Positions 36,715 through 45,854 are shown, numbered from the stretch's first letter. The stretch is DNA of 64,000 bases from Bog-473 sp963744935 (GCA_963744935.1 CAVUVM010000004.1:1116001-1180000), one strand, 5' to 3'. Notes: generated by a model from the letters alone, not told the origin. Numbers and translations are program-made.

Positions 36715-37594
36715 GAGTCTGCAGCAGCTCGAGCAGTTCGTGGCGGTAGCGGAGGAACGTCACTTCACTCGAGCGGCGCAACGCTGTCACATCGCACAGT
36801 CAGCCCTATCAACCTCGATCCGGTCCCTTGAGCAGGAGCTAGGTGCACCACTCTTCATCCGCTCAACTCGCCGGGTAGAGCTCAGCGAGACGGGTGAAGC
36901 CCTGCTTCCCGAGGCCCGTCGAGTCCTCGCCGCTGCCGACTCAGCGCGTGAGGCCGTTGACCAGACCATCAACGGCGTGCGGGGGAACCTGACGATCGGG
37001 TCGGTCTGGGGAGATGTGAGCGAGGTACTCGCGGCTTATCGCACCGCATTCCCGTATGTGAAGATCACGATCAAGCGAGGGCTTTCGGTCGCGCTTATTG
37101 GCGACGTGCGATCCGGCGACGTTGATGTCGCATTCGTGGGCCTCCACCCACAAGGACTGCCCCCGGGCATCCGCGTTGTTTCGCAGCGTTCGGTACCCGT
37201 CGGCATTGCTTGTGCTCTCGAGCATCGCTTGGCTCGCCGAAAGAAGGTCGCAGTCAGCCAGCTCTCGGGCGAGTTCTTTGTCGCCGATCCGGGAGACGTG
37301 GCGAGTTACGACTCCGTCAGCCGGTTCTTTGCAGACGAGGGTGTGGACTACCAAGCGCCCTTCAGCGCCGCTGATGTTCCCAGCATGTTGGAGCTCGTAG
37401 CTAGCGGTCTGGCTATCGCGTTACTGCCGAAGACTGCGGCTGAATCGTGGCCCGGGATCTGCTATATCCCGCTCGCGGGATACTCGCCTTCATGTAATGC
37501 GGGAATCATCACCGGAGACGGAGCAATCGGAGTTACCACGCAGGCCCTGCTCAAGGTGCTAAATAACACCGGGCGCTTCGAGACGGCTCACTGA
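36713..37594 (+). CDS. LysR-family transcriptional regulator
   Basis: 293 residues from ATG 36713; GTG 36701 would add four residues. The N-terminal winged HTH is complete (LQQLEQFVAVAEERHFTRAA, IAQSALSTSIRSLEQELGAPLF, TGEALLPEAR). The effector domain follows (LTIGSVWGDVSEVLAAYRTAFPYVKITI; FVGLHPQGLPPG; MLELVASGLAIALLP). LysR regulators usually control a divergent operon, but the region upstream holds only the PilZ/LuxR genes, on the minus strand. The start codon lies within a perfect palindrome. Confidence 0.92.
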   Translation: MSLQQLEQFVAVAEERHFTRAAQRCHIAQSALSTSIRSLEQELGAPLFIRSTRRVELSETGEALLPEARRVLAAADSAREAVDQTINGVRGNLTIGSVWGDVSEVLAAYRTAFPYVKITIKRGLSVALIGDVRSGDVDVAFVGLHPQGLPPGIRVVSQRSVPVGIACALEHRLARRKKVAVSQLSGEFFVADPGDVASYDSVSRFFADEGVDYQAPFSAADVPSMLELVASGLAIALLPKTAAESWPGICYIPLAGYSPSCNAGIITGDGAIGVTTQALLKVLNNTGRFETAH

Positions 37595-38060
37595 CAAGGC
37601 GTTTCATGTCGACCGCCAATCAATATAGACAACCGTGTCAGCGGTTGCATCCAGCGCAAACAGACTTGAGTACGGCAAGACGAGGTTCAAGGCCCTGCTG
37701 CGGCACATGCAGACGAGTACTGGGGATCGAATAGGCGATTTATCACTTTCGCGTGGGCGGTTTATCTATCCGCTGACAAACTCCTTGTAATCGCTCGGCC
37801 GACGTTCCTAGCGTGGCCTTAGACGGGGGGGAGGAGCGGATACCCGCACGAGCGCGTCATGCCGCCTTGGCGCGACCACCGTGGTCGCCAACACGGTGAC
37901 GGGATCGGCCCACCCGCTGCGTTGCGTCCCCGCGCTGGCGGGGATGCTTCGCGTTTGGGGTCCCGTTGTGCGAGGAACCCCGGCTCGGCGCTTGACTTCC
38001 CCGTGGGCAGCGACGAAGAGCGCTCTTGCTGCGTTTGCTACTGACGGCTGATGAGCGGAC
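37595..38060. other. 466-base gap, no gene supported
   Basis: No reading frame here resembles a protein. A stem of TCCCCGC-GCTG-GCGGGGA (37927-37944) looks like half of a type I-E CRISPR repeat but occurs only once. The last 200 bases may be decayed 5' sequence of the IS30 transposase that follows; its DNA-binding N-terminus is missing or unrecognisable. Confidence 0.4.
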
Positions 38061-38935
38061 GTGCCCATCCCGCGACGACACCTTGGAAGGGCAGAGGCAA
38101 AGCCACACCGAAAGGACCGTCGCTGGGTGAACGCCTGGAGCCCCGAGCAGATCGCGAACCGACTCAAGGTCGATTTCCCCAATGATGTGTCCATGCGGAT
38201 CAGCCACGAGGCGATCTACCAGTCCCTCTACGTCCAAAGCCGGGGCACCCTCAAGCGCGAGCTGGTCGCCTGCCTGCGCACCGGCCGTGCACTTCGTGTT
38301 CCGCGAAGCAGGTCGAGACGCCAAGCCTGGGCGCACGTCACACACCCGAGGTCATGATCAGCGAGCGCCCACCCGAGGCCGAACATCGCGCTGTGCCTGG
38401 CCACTGGGACGGAGACCTGCTTATCGGATTGGAACGCTCCGCAATCGGAACGCTTGTCGAGCGCACGAGCAGGTTCACGATGCTGGTCCATCTTCCTCGC
38501 GAAGAGGGCTATCGCCACAAGCAAACACCCAAGAACGGGCCGGCGCTAGCCGGCTAGGGAGCAATCACGATGAAGGGCGCTCTCGCGTCAACGATCACCA
38601 CGCTTCCCGAACAACTGCGCCGATCGTTGACATGGGATCGCGGCAAAGAGATGTCGGCACACGCTCAATTCACAATCGAGTCAGGTCTCCCTGTCTACTT
38701 CGCCGACCCGCGCAGTCCGTGGCAGCGCGGGACAAACGAGAACACCAATGGCCTGCTTCGTCAGTACTTCCCGAAGGGCACCGACCTATCTCGATGGAGC
38801 AGCGAAGAGATCGAAGCCGTTGCTCACGCACTCAACACGAGGCCGCGCAAGACTCTTGGATGGAAGACGCCCGCAGAGACACTGGATGAGCACCTACGAT
38901 CTCAACAAGAAGCCGGTGTTGCGTCCACTGATTGA
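38061..38935 (+). pseudogene. IS30-family transposase, truncated and broken
   Basis: The catalytic half of an IS30 transposase is recognisable: WSPEQIANRLKVDFP, MRISHEAIYQSLYVQSRG, PGHWDGDLLIG (first Asp), LTWDRGKEM (second Asp), SPWQRGTNENTNGLLRQYFP (Glu), RPRKTLGWKTPAE. It is inactive as written. A two-base excess near 38340 shifts the frame after AWAHVT, a TAG at 38555 replaces the usual Tyr of ALAGYGAI, and the N-terminal HTH is lost. It ends just before an IS3 fragment. Confidence 0.85.
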
Positions 38936-38936
38936 A

Positions 38937-39233
38937 CCTAGTCAGTTCCGATTCAGAAAATTCCGGGCCGTGCTCAAGGCCAACGACCTCACCGGCTCGA
39001 TGGGACGCGTCTCCTCTGCGGGCGACAACGCCGCCATGGAGTCCTTCTACGCCCTGTTGCAAAAGAACGTGCTCAACCGTCGGCACTGGAGGACGCGCAA
39101 CGAGTTGGCCTACGACATCACGTATTGGATCGAGCACACCTACAATCGCCGCCGACGCCAACGTGGGCTCGGGCGGCTCACCCCCGTGGAGTTCGAACTC
39201 GCCTTCTCCAACCCCGCTGCTGATGTCACCTGA
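38937..39233 (+). pseudogene. IS3-family transposase, C-terminal fragment
   Basis: Only the end of an IS3 OrfB integrase core remains: QFRFRKFRAVLKANDLTGSM, SAGDNAAMESFYALLQKNVL (with the catalytic Glu), and TYNRRRRQRGLGRLTPVEFE. The upstream Asp residues and OrfA are absent. It abuts the IS30 remnant, so one element inserted into or recombined with another. The frame is intact within the fragment. Confidence 0.85.
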
Positions 39234-39292
39234 CAACAAAACCACCGTCAACCAAACTCAGAGCAGTCCCCCTGTCTAACCCCAGCGTTGGG

Positions 39293-39317
39293 TTTGAAAG
39301 GTGCCTCAGGCTCTTCC
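39293..39317 (+). repeat. Diverged copy of the TTTGAAT-GTGTCTTAGGCTC repeat
   Basis: TTTGAAAGGTGCCTCAGGCT continues CTTCC and matches 35140-35164 in 19 of 25 positions. It follows the IS3 fragment by 60 bases and precedes the second propeller gene by about 180. It may be a degenerate end of the same element. Confidence 0.4.
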
Positions 39318-39498
39318 ATGGGTCCGGCGACGCTTGGAGGGGTCGCACATGGCTCAAGCCGACCCCGGCGACAACCAGGGCGCACTATGACCCGGAGGTC
39401 AACCAATTGACTCACGGATGGGTTGACTAACAGACACCGGGCGCGTGACCCCGCGGTTGTACGGTTGCGGACTGGGTGGCACTCTCGAAGGGGGTCCC

Positions 39499-40650
39499 AT
39501 GCCCAGCGCCACAATCAAGTCCCGCAGGCCTCGGGGGATCCGCGCAGGGCTGCGGTTTTCCGCTGGGAGCGCGGCGGGGGCGATTGCCCTCATTGTGCTC
39601 GCGCTGACCGGCGTCCCAGTGACCGGTGGTCCATTGGCAGCCTCAGCTACAAGCCAGACGCTCCCAGCGGCACAGCCTGTGCCGGGCACCTCATCCCTCA
39701 CTGGCGTCAGCTGTCCCAGCACGACCTTCTGCGTGGCGGTTGGGTCTGGTGCGGGTGGACCCGTCGTGGTGCCGATCACCGACGGATCGCCGGGAGCGCC
39801 CGAGGGGATTCCGGGGTACGGCCAGCCGGGCACGCCGGCGGACATGGACCTGAACGGTGTGACGTGCACTAGCACGGTCTCGTGCATGGCGGTCGGTACG
39901 GGGGAGATCCCGGATCCACCGTCGCGCATTATGGGCGTCGGCGTGATCGTCCCGATCACGAGCGGGGTGCCCGGGGGCGTTCAACAGGTGTCGGGCGTCG
40001 GGCAGATTGGGGTCCCCGATACCATCATTTTCTACGGTGTGTCCTGCTCAAGCGCCACACTTTGCGTCGCGGTCGGTTGGGACACGTACCTCAACGGTGT
40101 TGCCGTGCCGATCACCGATGGAGTGGCCGGTAGCGAGGTACCGACTCCGGCCTATCAGCTGAATGGAGTGTCCTGCCGCCCGTCCGGTGGCTGCAGGGCT
40201 GTCGGTTCTGGACCTCTTGGTGGCGGTGTCTTGGTACCGCTGAAGAATGGAACGATTGTCAACGGCGGAGGTGGCGTGACCGGGGTGAGCGACCTGTCTG
40301 GTGTCGCTTGCCGCGTGACCTCCGGCTGCCTGGGGGTCGGCGGCGTCTCCGTGGTCGTGCCGATGACGAAGTCGAATCCTGGTACCGGGATTCCCGTATC
40401 GGGCGCCAGTGGACTCAGTGCCGTGGCATGCAACGGTACGACGTACTGTCTGGCGGTCGGCAGCAACAGCTCCAACGAGGGCGCGATGGTACGGATCGAT
40501 GCTGCGAGGCCGGGCATCGCCAGGGCAGTGCCAGGCTCCTCTGGACTCAACGGCGTCGCGTGCCCCAGCCTCGACTTGTGCGTAGCTGTCGGTCAAGACG
40601 CTTCAAACGAGGGCGTCATTGACCAGCTCCCGTTGTCTCCAGGCGGCTGA
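39499..40650 (+). CDS. Secreted Cys-paired seven-repeat propeller-like protein
   Basis: 383 residues, ATG 39499 with GGGGG four bases upstream. A signal peptide or anchor (AGAIALIVLALTGVPV) is followed by seven repeats of about 45 residues with the pattern L-x-G-V-x-C-x(5)-C-x-A-V-G, then a G-x-V-V-P-I-T strand (for example GVSCPSTTFCVAVGSG and GVACPSLDLCVAVGQD). Seven blades with a disulfide in each fit a closed propeller. It shares the Cys pair with the propeller at 32831 but lacks BNR Asp turns and TIG domains. The function is unknown, probably extracellular. Confidence 0.8.
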   Translation: MPSATIKSRRPRGIRAGLRFSAGSAAGAIALIVLALTGVPVTGGPLAASATSQTLPAAQPVPGTSSLTGVSCPSTTFCVAVGSGAGGPVVVPITDGSPGAPEGIPGYGQPGTPADMDLNGVTCTSTVSCMAVGTGEIPDPPSRIMGVGVIVPITSGVPGGVQQVSGVGQIGVPDTIIFYGVSCSSATLCVAVGWDTYLNGVAVPITDGVAGSEVPTPAYQLNGVSCRPSGGCRAVGSGPLGGGVLVPLKNGTIVNGGGGVTGVSDLSGVACRVTSGCLGVGGVSVVVPMTKSNPGTGIPVSGASGLSAVACNGTTYCLAVGSNSSNEGAMVRIDAARPGIARAVPGSSGLNGVACPSLDLCVAVGQDASNEGVIDQLPLSPGG

Positions 40651-40975
40651 AGCCGATCGCAGATCTCGAACGGGCCGTGGGAGCGACGGTGGAGTCGCCC
40701 CGGGAACACATTCTCGGGCTCCGTCAGCAGTCCATTTTGAAGACCGCGCAGCCACTCGACTGGGCGGCTCGAAGGCTTCCGTTCCCCCGCCAAGGGCGGT
40801 CGCGTGTGCCTCTCACACCGAGCCCGCCGCACACCCAGCCAAGAGAATGAACTTGTCGTGACAGCCCAGATGAACCCGCTTGTGGGTCTGCAACGCAGGG
40901 TGCTAAGCCACACAAGGGCGGCGGTCACAACTATTGACTTCGAGGTAGAGCTAGACGGGAGGCGCAACGATCCGG
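40651..40975. other. 325-base leader region duplicated upstream of both PstS-like genes
   Basis: No gene. From about 40848 the sequence (GAATGAACTTGTCGTGACAG..., GTGCTAAGC, GCGGTCA-AACTATT, ACGGGAGGCGC) is repeated at about 42294-42405 before the second paralog, so the duplication included the promoter and leader. No PhoP-type direct repeats were recognised. Confidence 0.55.
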
Positions 40976-42208
40976 ATGCCCATGCGAGTAGCCGTATGTG
41001 TCAGTGCCGTCTGTGTCCTGTTCGCCATGGTGGTCGGCCAACCAGCGGCTGGAGCGAGCAACGTGCCTCAGCTGAACTCCACGGGCTCTAGCTTCGCCGG
41101 CGTAGCGATCTCGGAGTGGGAGGGACCATTCGACGAACTCGACGGCGGCGACATCAACTTCGCGGTGTCCAATTCCATCGTTGGGATGAACGACTTTTGC
41201 AACAACACGGTCGATTTCGGGGCCACTGACATCTCCTACGCCACCCGCCAGTCCGGTTGCGGCCCAAAGCAGGTTCCCTTCCCCTATCAGTACGTCCCCG
41301 ACGTCGGCGGGTCCCTTGCCTTCGAATACAACCTCAAGGGCTCGAACGGCGTGCGGATCACGAACCTCGTTCTCAACGCTCCGACGCTGCTCGGGATCTT
41401 CACAGGCTCCATCAGGAACTGGCACAACGCGGCCATCGAGGCATTGAACCCAGGCACACCCCTGCCACACCGGCGGATCACGGCGTACTACCGCAGCGAC
41501 CCTTCCGGCGAGAACTACCTCCTGTCCGACTACTTCTTGCATGTCGACCCTGGCCCCCTCACGGCCTTCCAGCAGGAGGCGAATGTCCCCACTACGCCGG
41601 GCACACCGTCGGCGACGTGGGCCGCCTTCCCCAATGGGGTCCCGACGCAGTTCGACAGCTTGGACGGGGCCAACGGCGCAGACGCTGCGTCACAGGGCCC
41701 GGTCCAGACTCAGGGTGGCATCGCGTACGTCGAGACTGCGTACGCCAAGAACGTCGGCCTTCCCGTTGCGTCGGTGGTCAACGCCGCCGGTGTGGCTGTG
41801 CAGCCGACGGCGGAGAACGCCGCCGCGGCGCTCCAGGGGGTGACCTTTAACTCCCACTTGATGGAGAACCTCGGGGGCGTCTTTGTCAATGCGACCACCG
41901 ATGCCTATCCATTGTCCGAGTACAGCTATTTCGTAACTCAGTGTGTTCCGAGACAGGCGGCGAAGCAGCATTTCTCGTGCAATGGCAGCGGCAAGGTCAC
42001 CATGGACAACGAGCAAGGGGCGGAACTGGCCCAGTTCATTACTTACGTTCCCTGTCTGGGTCAGAAGGGGATGGCGAACCTTGGGTACACGCCGCTACCC
42101 CCCATCTTGATCGAGGACGATTTTCAGGCCGCAGGACGACTCCCAGGTGGCACGACGCCGCCGCCGCCAACCCCAAAGAATTGCCCGAACCCCACCCTGG
42201 GCTCCTGA
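40976..42208 (+). CDS. PstS-like secreted phosphate-binding protein, copy 1
   Basis: 410 residues. A signal peptide (VAVCVSAVCVLFAMVVG...AGA) leads into a periplasmic-binding fold with PstS-type ligand loops: LNSTGSSFAGVAISEWEG, DFGATDISYA, ITAYYRSDPSGENYLLSDYF, GIAYVETAYA. It is close to the next gene throughout. The tail is Pro-rich, with no lipobox or anchor. The ancestral start is ATC (40970), as shown by alignment with the ATG of copy 2, so translation now begins two codons later at 40976. No PstC/A/B transporter is nearby. Confidence 0.85.
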   Translation: MPMRVAVCVSAVCVLFAMVVGQPAAGASNVPQLNSTGSSFAGVAISEWEGPFDELDGGDINFAVSNSIVGMNDFCNNTVDFGATDISYATRQSGCGPKQVPFPYQYVPDVGGSLAFEYNLKGSNGVRITNLVLNAPTLLGIFTGSIRNWHNAAIEALNPGTPLPHRRITAYYRSDPSGENYLLSDYFLHVDPGPLTAFQQEANVPTTPGTPSATWAAFPNGVPTQFDSLDGANGADAASQGPVQTQGGIAYVETAYAKNVGLPVASVVNAAGVAVQPTAENAAAALQGVTFNSHLMENLGGVFVNATTDAYPLSEYSYFVTQCVPRQAAKQHFSCNGSGKVTMDNEQGAELAQFITYVPCLGQKGMANLGYTPLPPILIEDDFQAAGRLPGGTTPPPPTPKNCPNPTLGS

Positions 42209-42410
42209 GGGTCGGTCTTCGGCTCTCCGCCGACCAGGAGCGGTCTGGTGCGCCTCCTTCAAACCGAGTCCCGCTCCGCACCCCAGGCGAAGAGAATGAA
42301 ATTGTCGTGACCGCCGAGTTACACCGCTGTGAGCGTGCAGCGCGGAGTGCTAAGCAACGGATGGCGGTCAGAACTATTCACGTCGGGGAACCCAAACGGG
42401 AGGCGCGGCG

Positions 42411-44285
42411 ATGCGGGTGCCCATACAAGTCGTCTTGGCTGTCAGTGCCGTTTCTGTCCTCTGCGCAGCTCTTGTGGGCCAGCCAACAGCTGGAGCGAGC
42501 TCGCCGCAGCTGAACTCGACCGGCTCGAGCTACGCCGGCGTGGTTATGTCGGAGTGGGAAGGCGTGTTCAACGAGCTGGATGGCGGCAACATCAACTTCA
42601 CGGTTTCCAGTTCGATCGTCGGCTTGAACGACTTCTGCAACAACACAGTCGACTTCGCGCTTAGCGACCTCTCGTACGCCGCCGGCCAGTCCGACTGCAG
42701 CCCGACGCAGGTCCCTTACCCCTACCAGTACGTCCCCGACGTCGGCGGGTCCCTCGCCTTCGAATACAACCTCCAAGGCCCGAATGGGAAACGGATCACG
42801 AACCTCGTTCTCAACGCTCAGACACTGCTCGGGATCTTCACTGGCTCGATCAAGAACTGGAACAACTCGGCGATCCAGGCTTTGAACCCGGGCACGACCA
42901 TGCCTGACGAGGCGATCACCGCGTTCTACCGCAGCGACCCTTCCGGGGAGAACTACCTCCTCTCCGACTACTTCTCGGATGTCGACCCTGGCCCCCTCGC
43001 CGCCTTCCAGCAGGAGGCGAGTGTCCCCACCACGCCGGGCACGCCGTCGGCGACATGGGCTGCTTTCAGCAACGGCGTCCCCCCGAACCTCGACAGCTTG
43101 GTCGGGGTCAACGGTGCCGACGCCGCCTCACAGGAACCCCTGCAGACTGAAGGTGGCATCTCGTACGTCGAGACCGCCTACGCCAAGAACGTCGGCCTTC
43201 CCGTGGCCTCGATGGTGAACGAGGCGGGCAACGCGGTCCAACCCACGGCGGAAAATGCCATCGAGGCGCTCCAGGGTGCGACCTTGAACGCCGACCTGAC
43301 CGAGAACCTCAGCGGCGTCTTCGACAACACGGCCGGTGACGCCTACCCGCTGTCTTCCTACAGCTACTTCGTCGCTCCTTGCAGCCCATCCCTCGCAGCT
43401 GCCGAGCAACCACCGACGACGTGCTCCGGGGACAACAGCGGTGTCTCGCCCATCTCCACCGCCCAAGGTGCCGAGCTCGGGCAGTTCATCGCCTACGCCG
43501 TGTGTTCCGGTCAGGCCCACACGGCTCAGCTCGGCTACGCGCCCCTCCCCGAGCAACTGGTCGAAGAAGCCTTTGCCGGCATCGGCCGCATGAACGGAGC
43601 GACTGAGCCGCCTCCACCCACCGCAACGAACTGCCCGAACCCAACGATCACCGGCGAGACCGGCTCCATCTCCGCAGTCGGACCACCTGTTTCGCAGGTC
43701 TCCACGGGGGGCAGCACGTTGTCAGTCTCTCCTCTCACCATCGGTGACGCCTGGGTACTGGCGATCCGAGTGTCGAACAGCTCAATCAATGTCTCTTCGA
43801 TCACTGGCGGTGGTGCCGGCGGCGATTGGACCAAGCTCGCGCAAGTGAGCGATTCCGTCCAAAACAGGGACATCGAAGAGTGGTTGGCGCCGATCTCCAG
43901 GACAGGGTCGCGCGTTCTCACTGTCCACTTCTCGAGAGCGATATCGAGGACAAGGGTCGAACTCAATGCCCAAGAGTTCACGAACGGCACCGGTGCTTCG
44001 ACGGACTGGGCCGAGGATGTGGGCACCAGCACGATGAACGACACCGCGTCGTCGACCATCACCTACCCGACACTCGCGCCCGCTTTGAGCGGTGAGCTCT
44101 ATGTCGGCTTCAGCCGAGCCAGCTCCGTGTCTTCTGCAGGCAGCACCCCCGGATTCACTTACGTGTCCGCAACCCCGAACAACCTCTTCATCTACGACCC
44201 GAACGTCTCGTCAAGCGTCTCGCCTACCGCGTCTCAGCAAAGTGGCCTCTCGCTGACCACGGGGGCGTTGATCGGAGCCAGCTAA
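42411..44285 (+). CDS. PstS-like secreted protein, copy 2, with extra C-terminal domain
   Basis: 624 residues, ATG 42411 seven bases after GGGAGG. Residues 1-405 parallel the upstream gene (LNSTGSSYAGVVMSEWEG, DFALSDLSYA, ITAFYRSDPSGENYLLSDYF). A Pro/Thr linker is followed by an added domain of about 200 residues rich in Ser/Thr beta strands (VSPLTIGDAWVLAIRVSNSS; IEEWLAPI; GELYVGFSRASS), which looks like a secreted beta-sandwich of unknown class. It is probably extracellular. Unlike transport PstS proteins, it has no lipid anchor and no permease genes. A small hairpin (AACCG/CGGTT) just after the stop may terminate transcription. Confidence 0.85.
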   Translation: MRVPIQVVLAVSAVSVLCAALVGQPTAGASSPQLNSTGSSYAGVVMSEWEGVFNELDGGNINFTVSSSIVGLNDFCNNTVDFALSDLSYAAGQSDCSPTQVPYPYQYVPDVGGSLAFEYNLQGPNGKRITNLVLNAQTLLGIFTGSIKNWNNSAIQALNPGTTMPDEAITAFYRSDPSGENYLLSDYFSDVDPGPLAAFQQEASVPTTPGTPSATWAAFSNGVPPNLDSLVGVNGADAASQEPLQTEGGISYVETAYAKNVGLPVASMVNEAGNAVQPTAENAIEALQGATLNADLTENLSGVFDNTAGDAYPLSSYSYFVAPCSPSLAAAEQPPTTCSGDNSGVSPISTAQGAELGQFIAYAVCSGQAHTAQLGYAPLPEQLVEEAFAGIGRMNGATEPPPPTATNCPNPTITGETGSISAVGPPVSQVSTGGSTLSVSPLTIGDAWVLAIRVSNSSINVSSITGGGAGGDWTKLAQVSDSVQNRDIEEWLAPISRTGSRVLTVHFSRAISRTRVELNAQEFTNGTGASTDWAEDVGTSTMNDTASSTITYPTLAPALSGELYVGFSRASSVSSAGSTPGFTYVSATPNNLFIYDPNVSSSVSPTASQQSGLSLTTGALIGAS

Positions 44286-44342
44286 ACCGCCCTGACGGTT
44301 CCGGGAGACTCATCGAGCCACGGACGACTGAAACTATTTTAG

Positions 44343-44372
44343 TTGACACTTACGCAAGAAATCACTTACGCT
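44343..44372 (+). promoter_or_regulatory. Leaderless promoter of the ArsR-SRPBCC operon
   Basis: A perfect -35 TTGACA (44343-44348) and a -10 TACGCT of the TANNNT type (44367-44372) are 18 bases apart, and the ATG begins six bases after the -10. A leaderless mRNA is therefore likely. CACTTACG occurs twice (44346 and 44363), overlapping the spacer and the -10, and could be the ArsR operator. Confidence 0.6.
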
Positions 44373-44378
44373 CTGGCC

Positions 44379-44702
44379 ATGGAGGCTGCGCTCAAGGCAC
44401 TCGCGGAGCCGCGTCGGCGAGAGATCCTGCGGCTCGTCTGGTCCGAAGAACTCCCGGCCGCGGCGATTGCCGCACGGTTCACGGAGGTGACTCGATCGGC
44501 AATCTCCCAGCATCTCGGGGTGCTACGAGAAGCCGGGCTCGTTGTTGAACGCCGCGACGGCACCCGGCGCTTGTATCGGTCGAACCATCACGAAATGGCG
44601 AAGCTCCGATCCTTCCTCGATGACTATTGGACCAACGGTCTCGAGCGACTCCGTGACGTTGCGGAAGCCGCTGAGGCAAAGAAGGAGAGTATTCATGGCT
44701 GA
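44379..44702 (+). CDS. ArsR-family transcriptional repressor
   Basis: 107 residues from ATG 44379 (MEAALKALAEPRRREILRLV). The winged HTH is complete (AAIAARFTEVTRSAISQHLG, VLREAGLVVERRDGTRRLYR). No Cys metal motif is seen, so it is the non-metal type that commonly pairs with SRPBCC proteins. It overlaps that gene by 8 bases. It probably represses its own operon through the CACTTACG repeats in the promoter. Confidence 0.9.
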   Translation: MEAALKALAEPRRREILRLVWSEELPAAAIAARFTEVTRSAISQHLGVLREAGLVVERRDGTRRLYRSNHHEMAKLRSFLDDYWTNGLERLRDVAEAAEAKKESIHG

Positions 44703-45129
44703 GCTCGTACGCGAGATCGTGGTCGACGCCAGTCCGGCGACCATCTTCGACTTCCTGACCGTTCCGGAGAAACACATTGAGTGGAACGGCACCGCTGCGG
44801 AGCTCGACCCTCGCCCTGGCGGTGTGTACCGGGTGGTGGCGGGAGGGGCCCATCTCGCTGCCGGTGAGTTCGTAGAAGTTGTTCCGAACGAGAGAGTGGT
44901 TTTCACGTTCGGGTGGGATGAGCCGGATCACCCGATCCCGGCCGGGTCGACGCGGGTCGAGATCCAACTCATTCCCGAAGGAGACAAGACCCGTGTGCGT
45001 CTCATCCATAGCGGGCTTCCTGCCGACGCAATCTCGGACCACACGGGCGGTTGGGACCACTATCTCGGACGTCTCGCCGTCGTCGCCGCAGGCGGCGTCG
45101 TTGAAGCAGATCGGGCGCCCAGTGCGTAG
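44695..45129 (+). CDS. SRPBCC (AHSA1-like) domain protein
   Basis: 144 residues, ATG 44695 inside the end of the ArsR gene. The fold is typical: LVREIVVDASPATIFDFLTV, HIEWNGTAAELDPRPGGVYR, GEFVEVVPNERVVFTFGWDE, STRVEIQLIPEGDKTRVRLI. These START-like cavities bind hydrophobic ligands. The ArsR-SRPBCC pairing is common in bacteria and often tied to solvent or stress response, but the ligand is unknown. Confidence 0.9.
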   Translation: MAELVREIVVDASPATIFDFLTVPEKHIEWNGTAAELDPRPGGVYRVVAGGAHLAAGEFVEVVPNERVVFTFGWDEPDHPIPAGSTRVEIQLIPEGDKTRVRLIHSGLPADAISDHTGGWDHYLGRLAVVAAGGVVEADRAPSA

Positions 45130-45183
45130 GGCCGACGACTGTTCAGAGGGCATTGCGGCGGTTTCGCTGAGCATCGGAGCCCG

Positions 45184-45810
45184 ATGAGTGCCCACCAGAC
45201 CTGGACCTATATCCATGCTGAACGGGCCGCAATGGCGGACACGTGGACCGGGCTTTCCGGCGACCAGTGGACAACATCCTCATGGTGTCAAGGTTGGACT
45301 GTTCAGGACACGGCCGGACACATACTCGCCGCAGCAGAACAGACTCCGTTCAACTTCTACAAGGAGATGGCGTCAGCTGGCTTTCGGTTCAATGTCTTTA
45401 CGGACCGGGCGGCCAGGCGCCTCGGGACATTGAGCCCGCTAGAGCTTGTCGACCGCCTCCGCGCCCGGACAGCCACGACGAACCATCCGCCCGCTCCGGT
45501 TATCGCCATGCTGGGCGAGATCGTGGTCCATGGCGAGGACATCCGACGCCCGTTGGGCCTCCGCCATCGCTACGCCGAAGGAGCCCTCGTCGCCGTGGCG
45601 GACAATTACAAGAAGACGAACCTCCTCATCGGGTCCAAGCGCAGGATCGCCGGTCTCCGCCTTCGGGCCACTGACTGTGATTGGGTTCACGGCGAGGGCC
45701 CTGAAGTCAGCGGTCCCCTCGCGTCGTTGATCCTGGCGATGGCAGAGCGCACGGGGGCTCACGCTGACCTTGATGGCGAGGGTCTATCCATTCTCAAAGC
45801 TCGAGGCTGA
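45184..45810 (+). CDS. DinB/mycothiol maleylpyruvate isomerase-type protein
   Basis: 208 residues, ATG 45184. The N-terminal four-helix DinB-like domain (IHAERAAMADTWTGLSGDQW, TVQDTAGHILAAAEQTP) has the His of the metal site, with a second His in IVVHGEDIRRPLGL. Family members use mycothiol as the actinobacterial thiol cofactor, in isomerase or transferase reactions. It lies 54 bases after the SRPBCC gene and is probably in the same operon. Confidence 0.85.
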   Translation: MSAHQTWTYIHAERAAMADTWTGLSGDQWTTSSWCQGWTVQDTAGHILAAAEQTPFNFYKEMASAGFRFNVFTDRAARRLGTLSPLELVDRLRARTATTNHPPAPVIAMLGEIVVHGEDIRRPLGLRHRYAEGALVAVADNYKKTNLLIGSKRRIAGLRLRATDCDWVHGEGPEVSGPLASLILAMAERTGAHADLDGEGLSILKARG

Positions 45811-45854
45811 AGCAGCTCGCCCGAACGCTCTCTGCTGACAAGCCCTCCACGTAG

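Noticed and set aside
37927..37944. Stem TCCCCGC-GCTG-GCGGGGA resembling a type I-E CRISPR repeat
   Set aside because: Only one copy was seen, with no spacer-repeat spacing and no cas genes.
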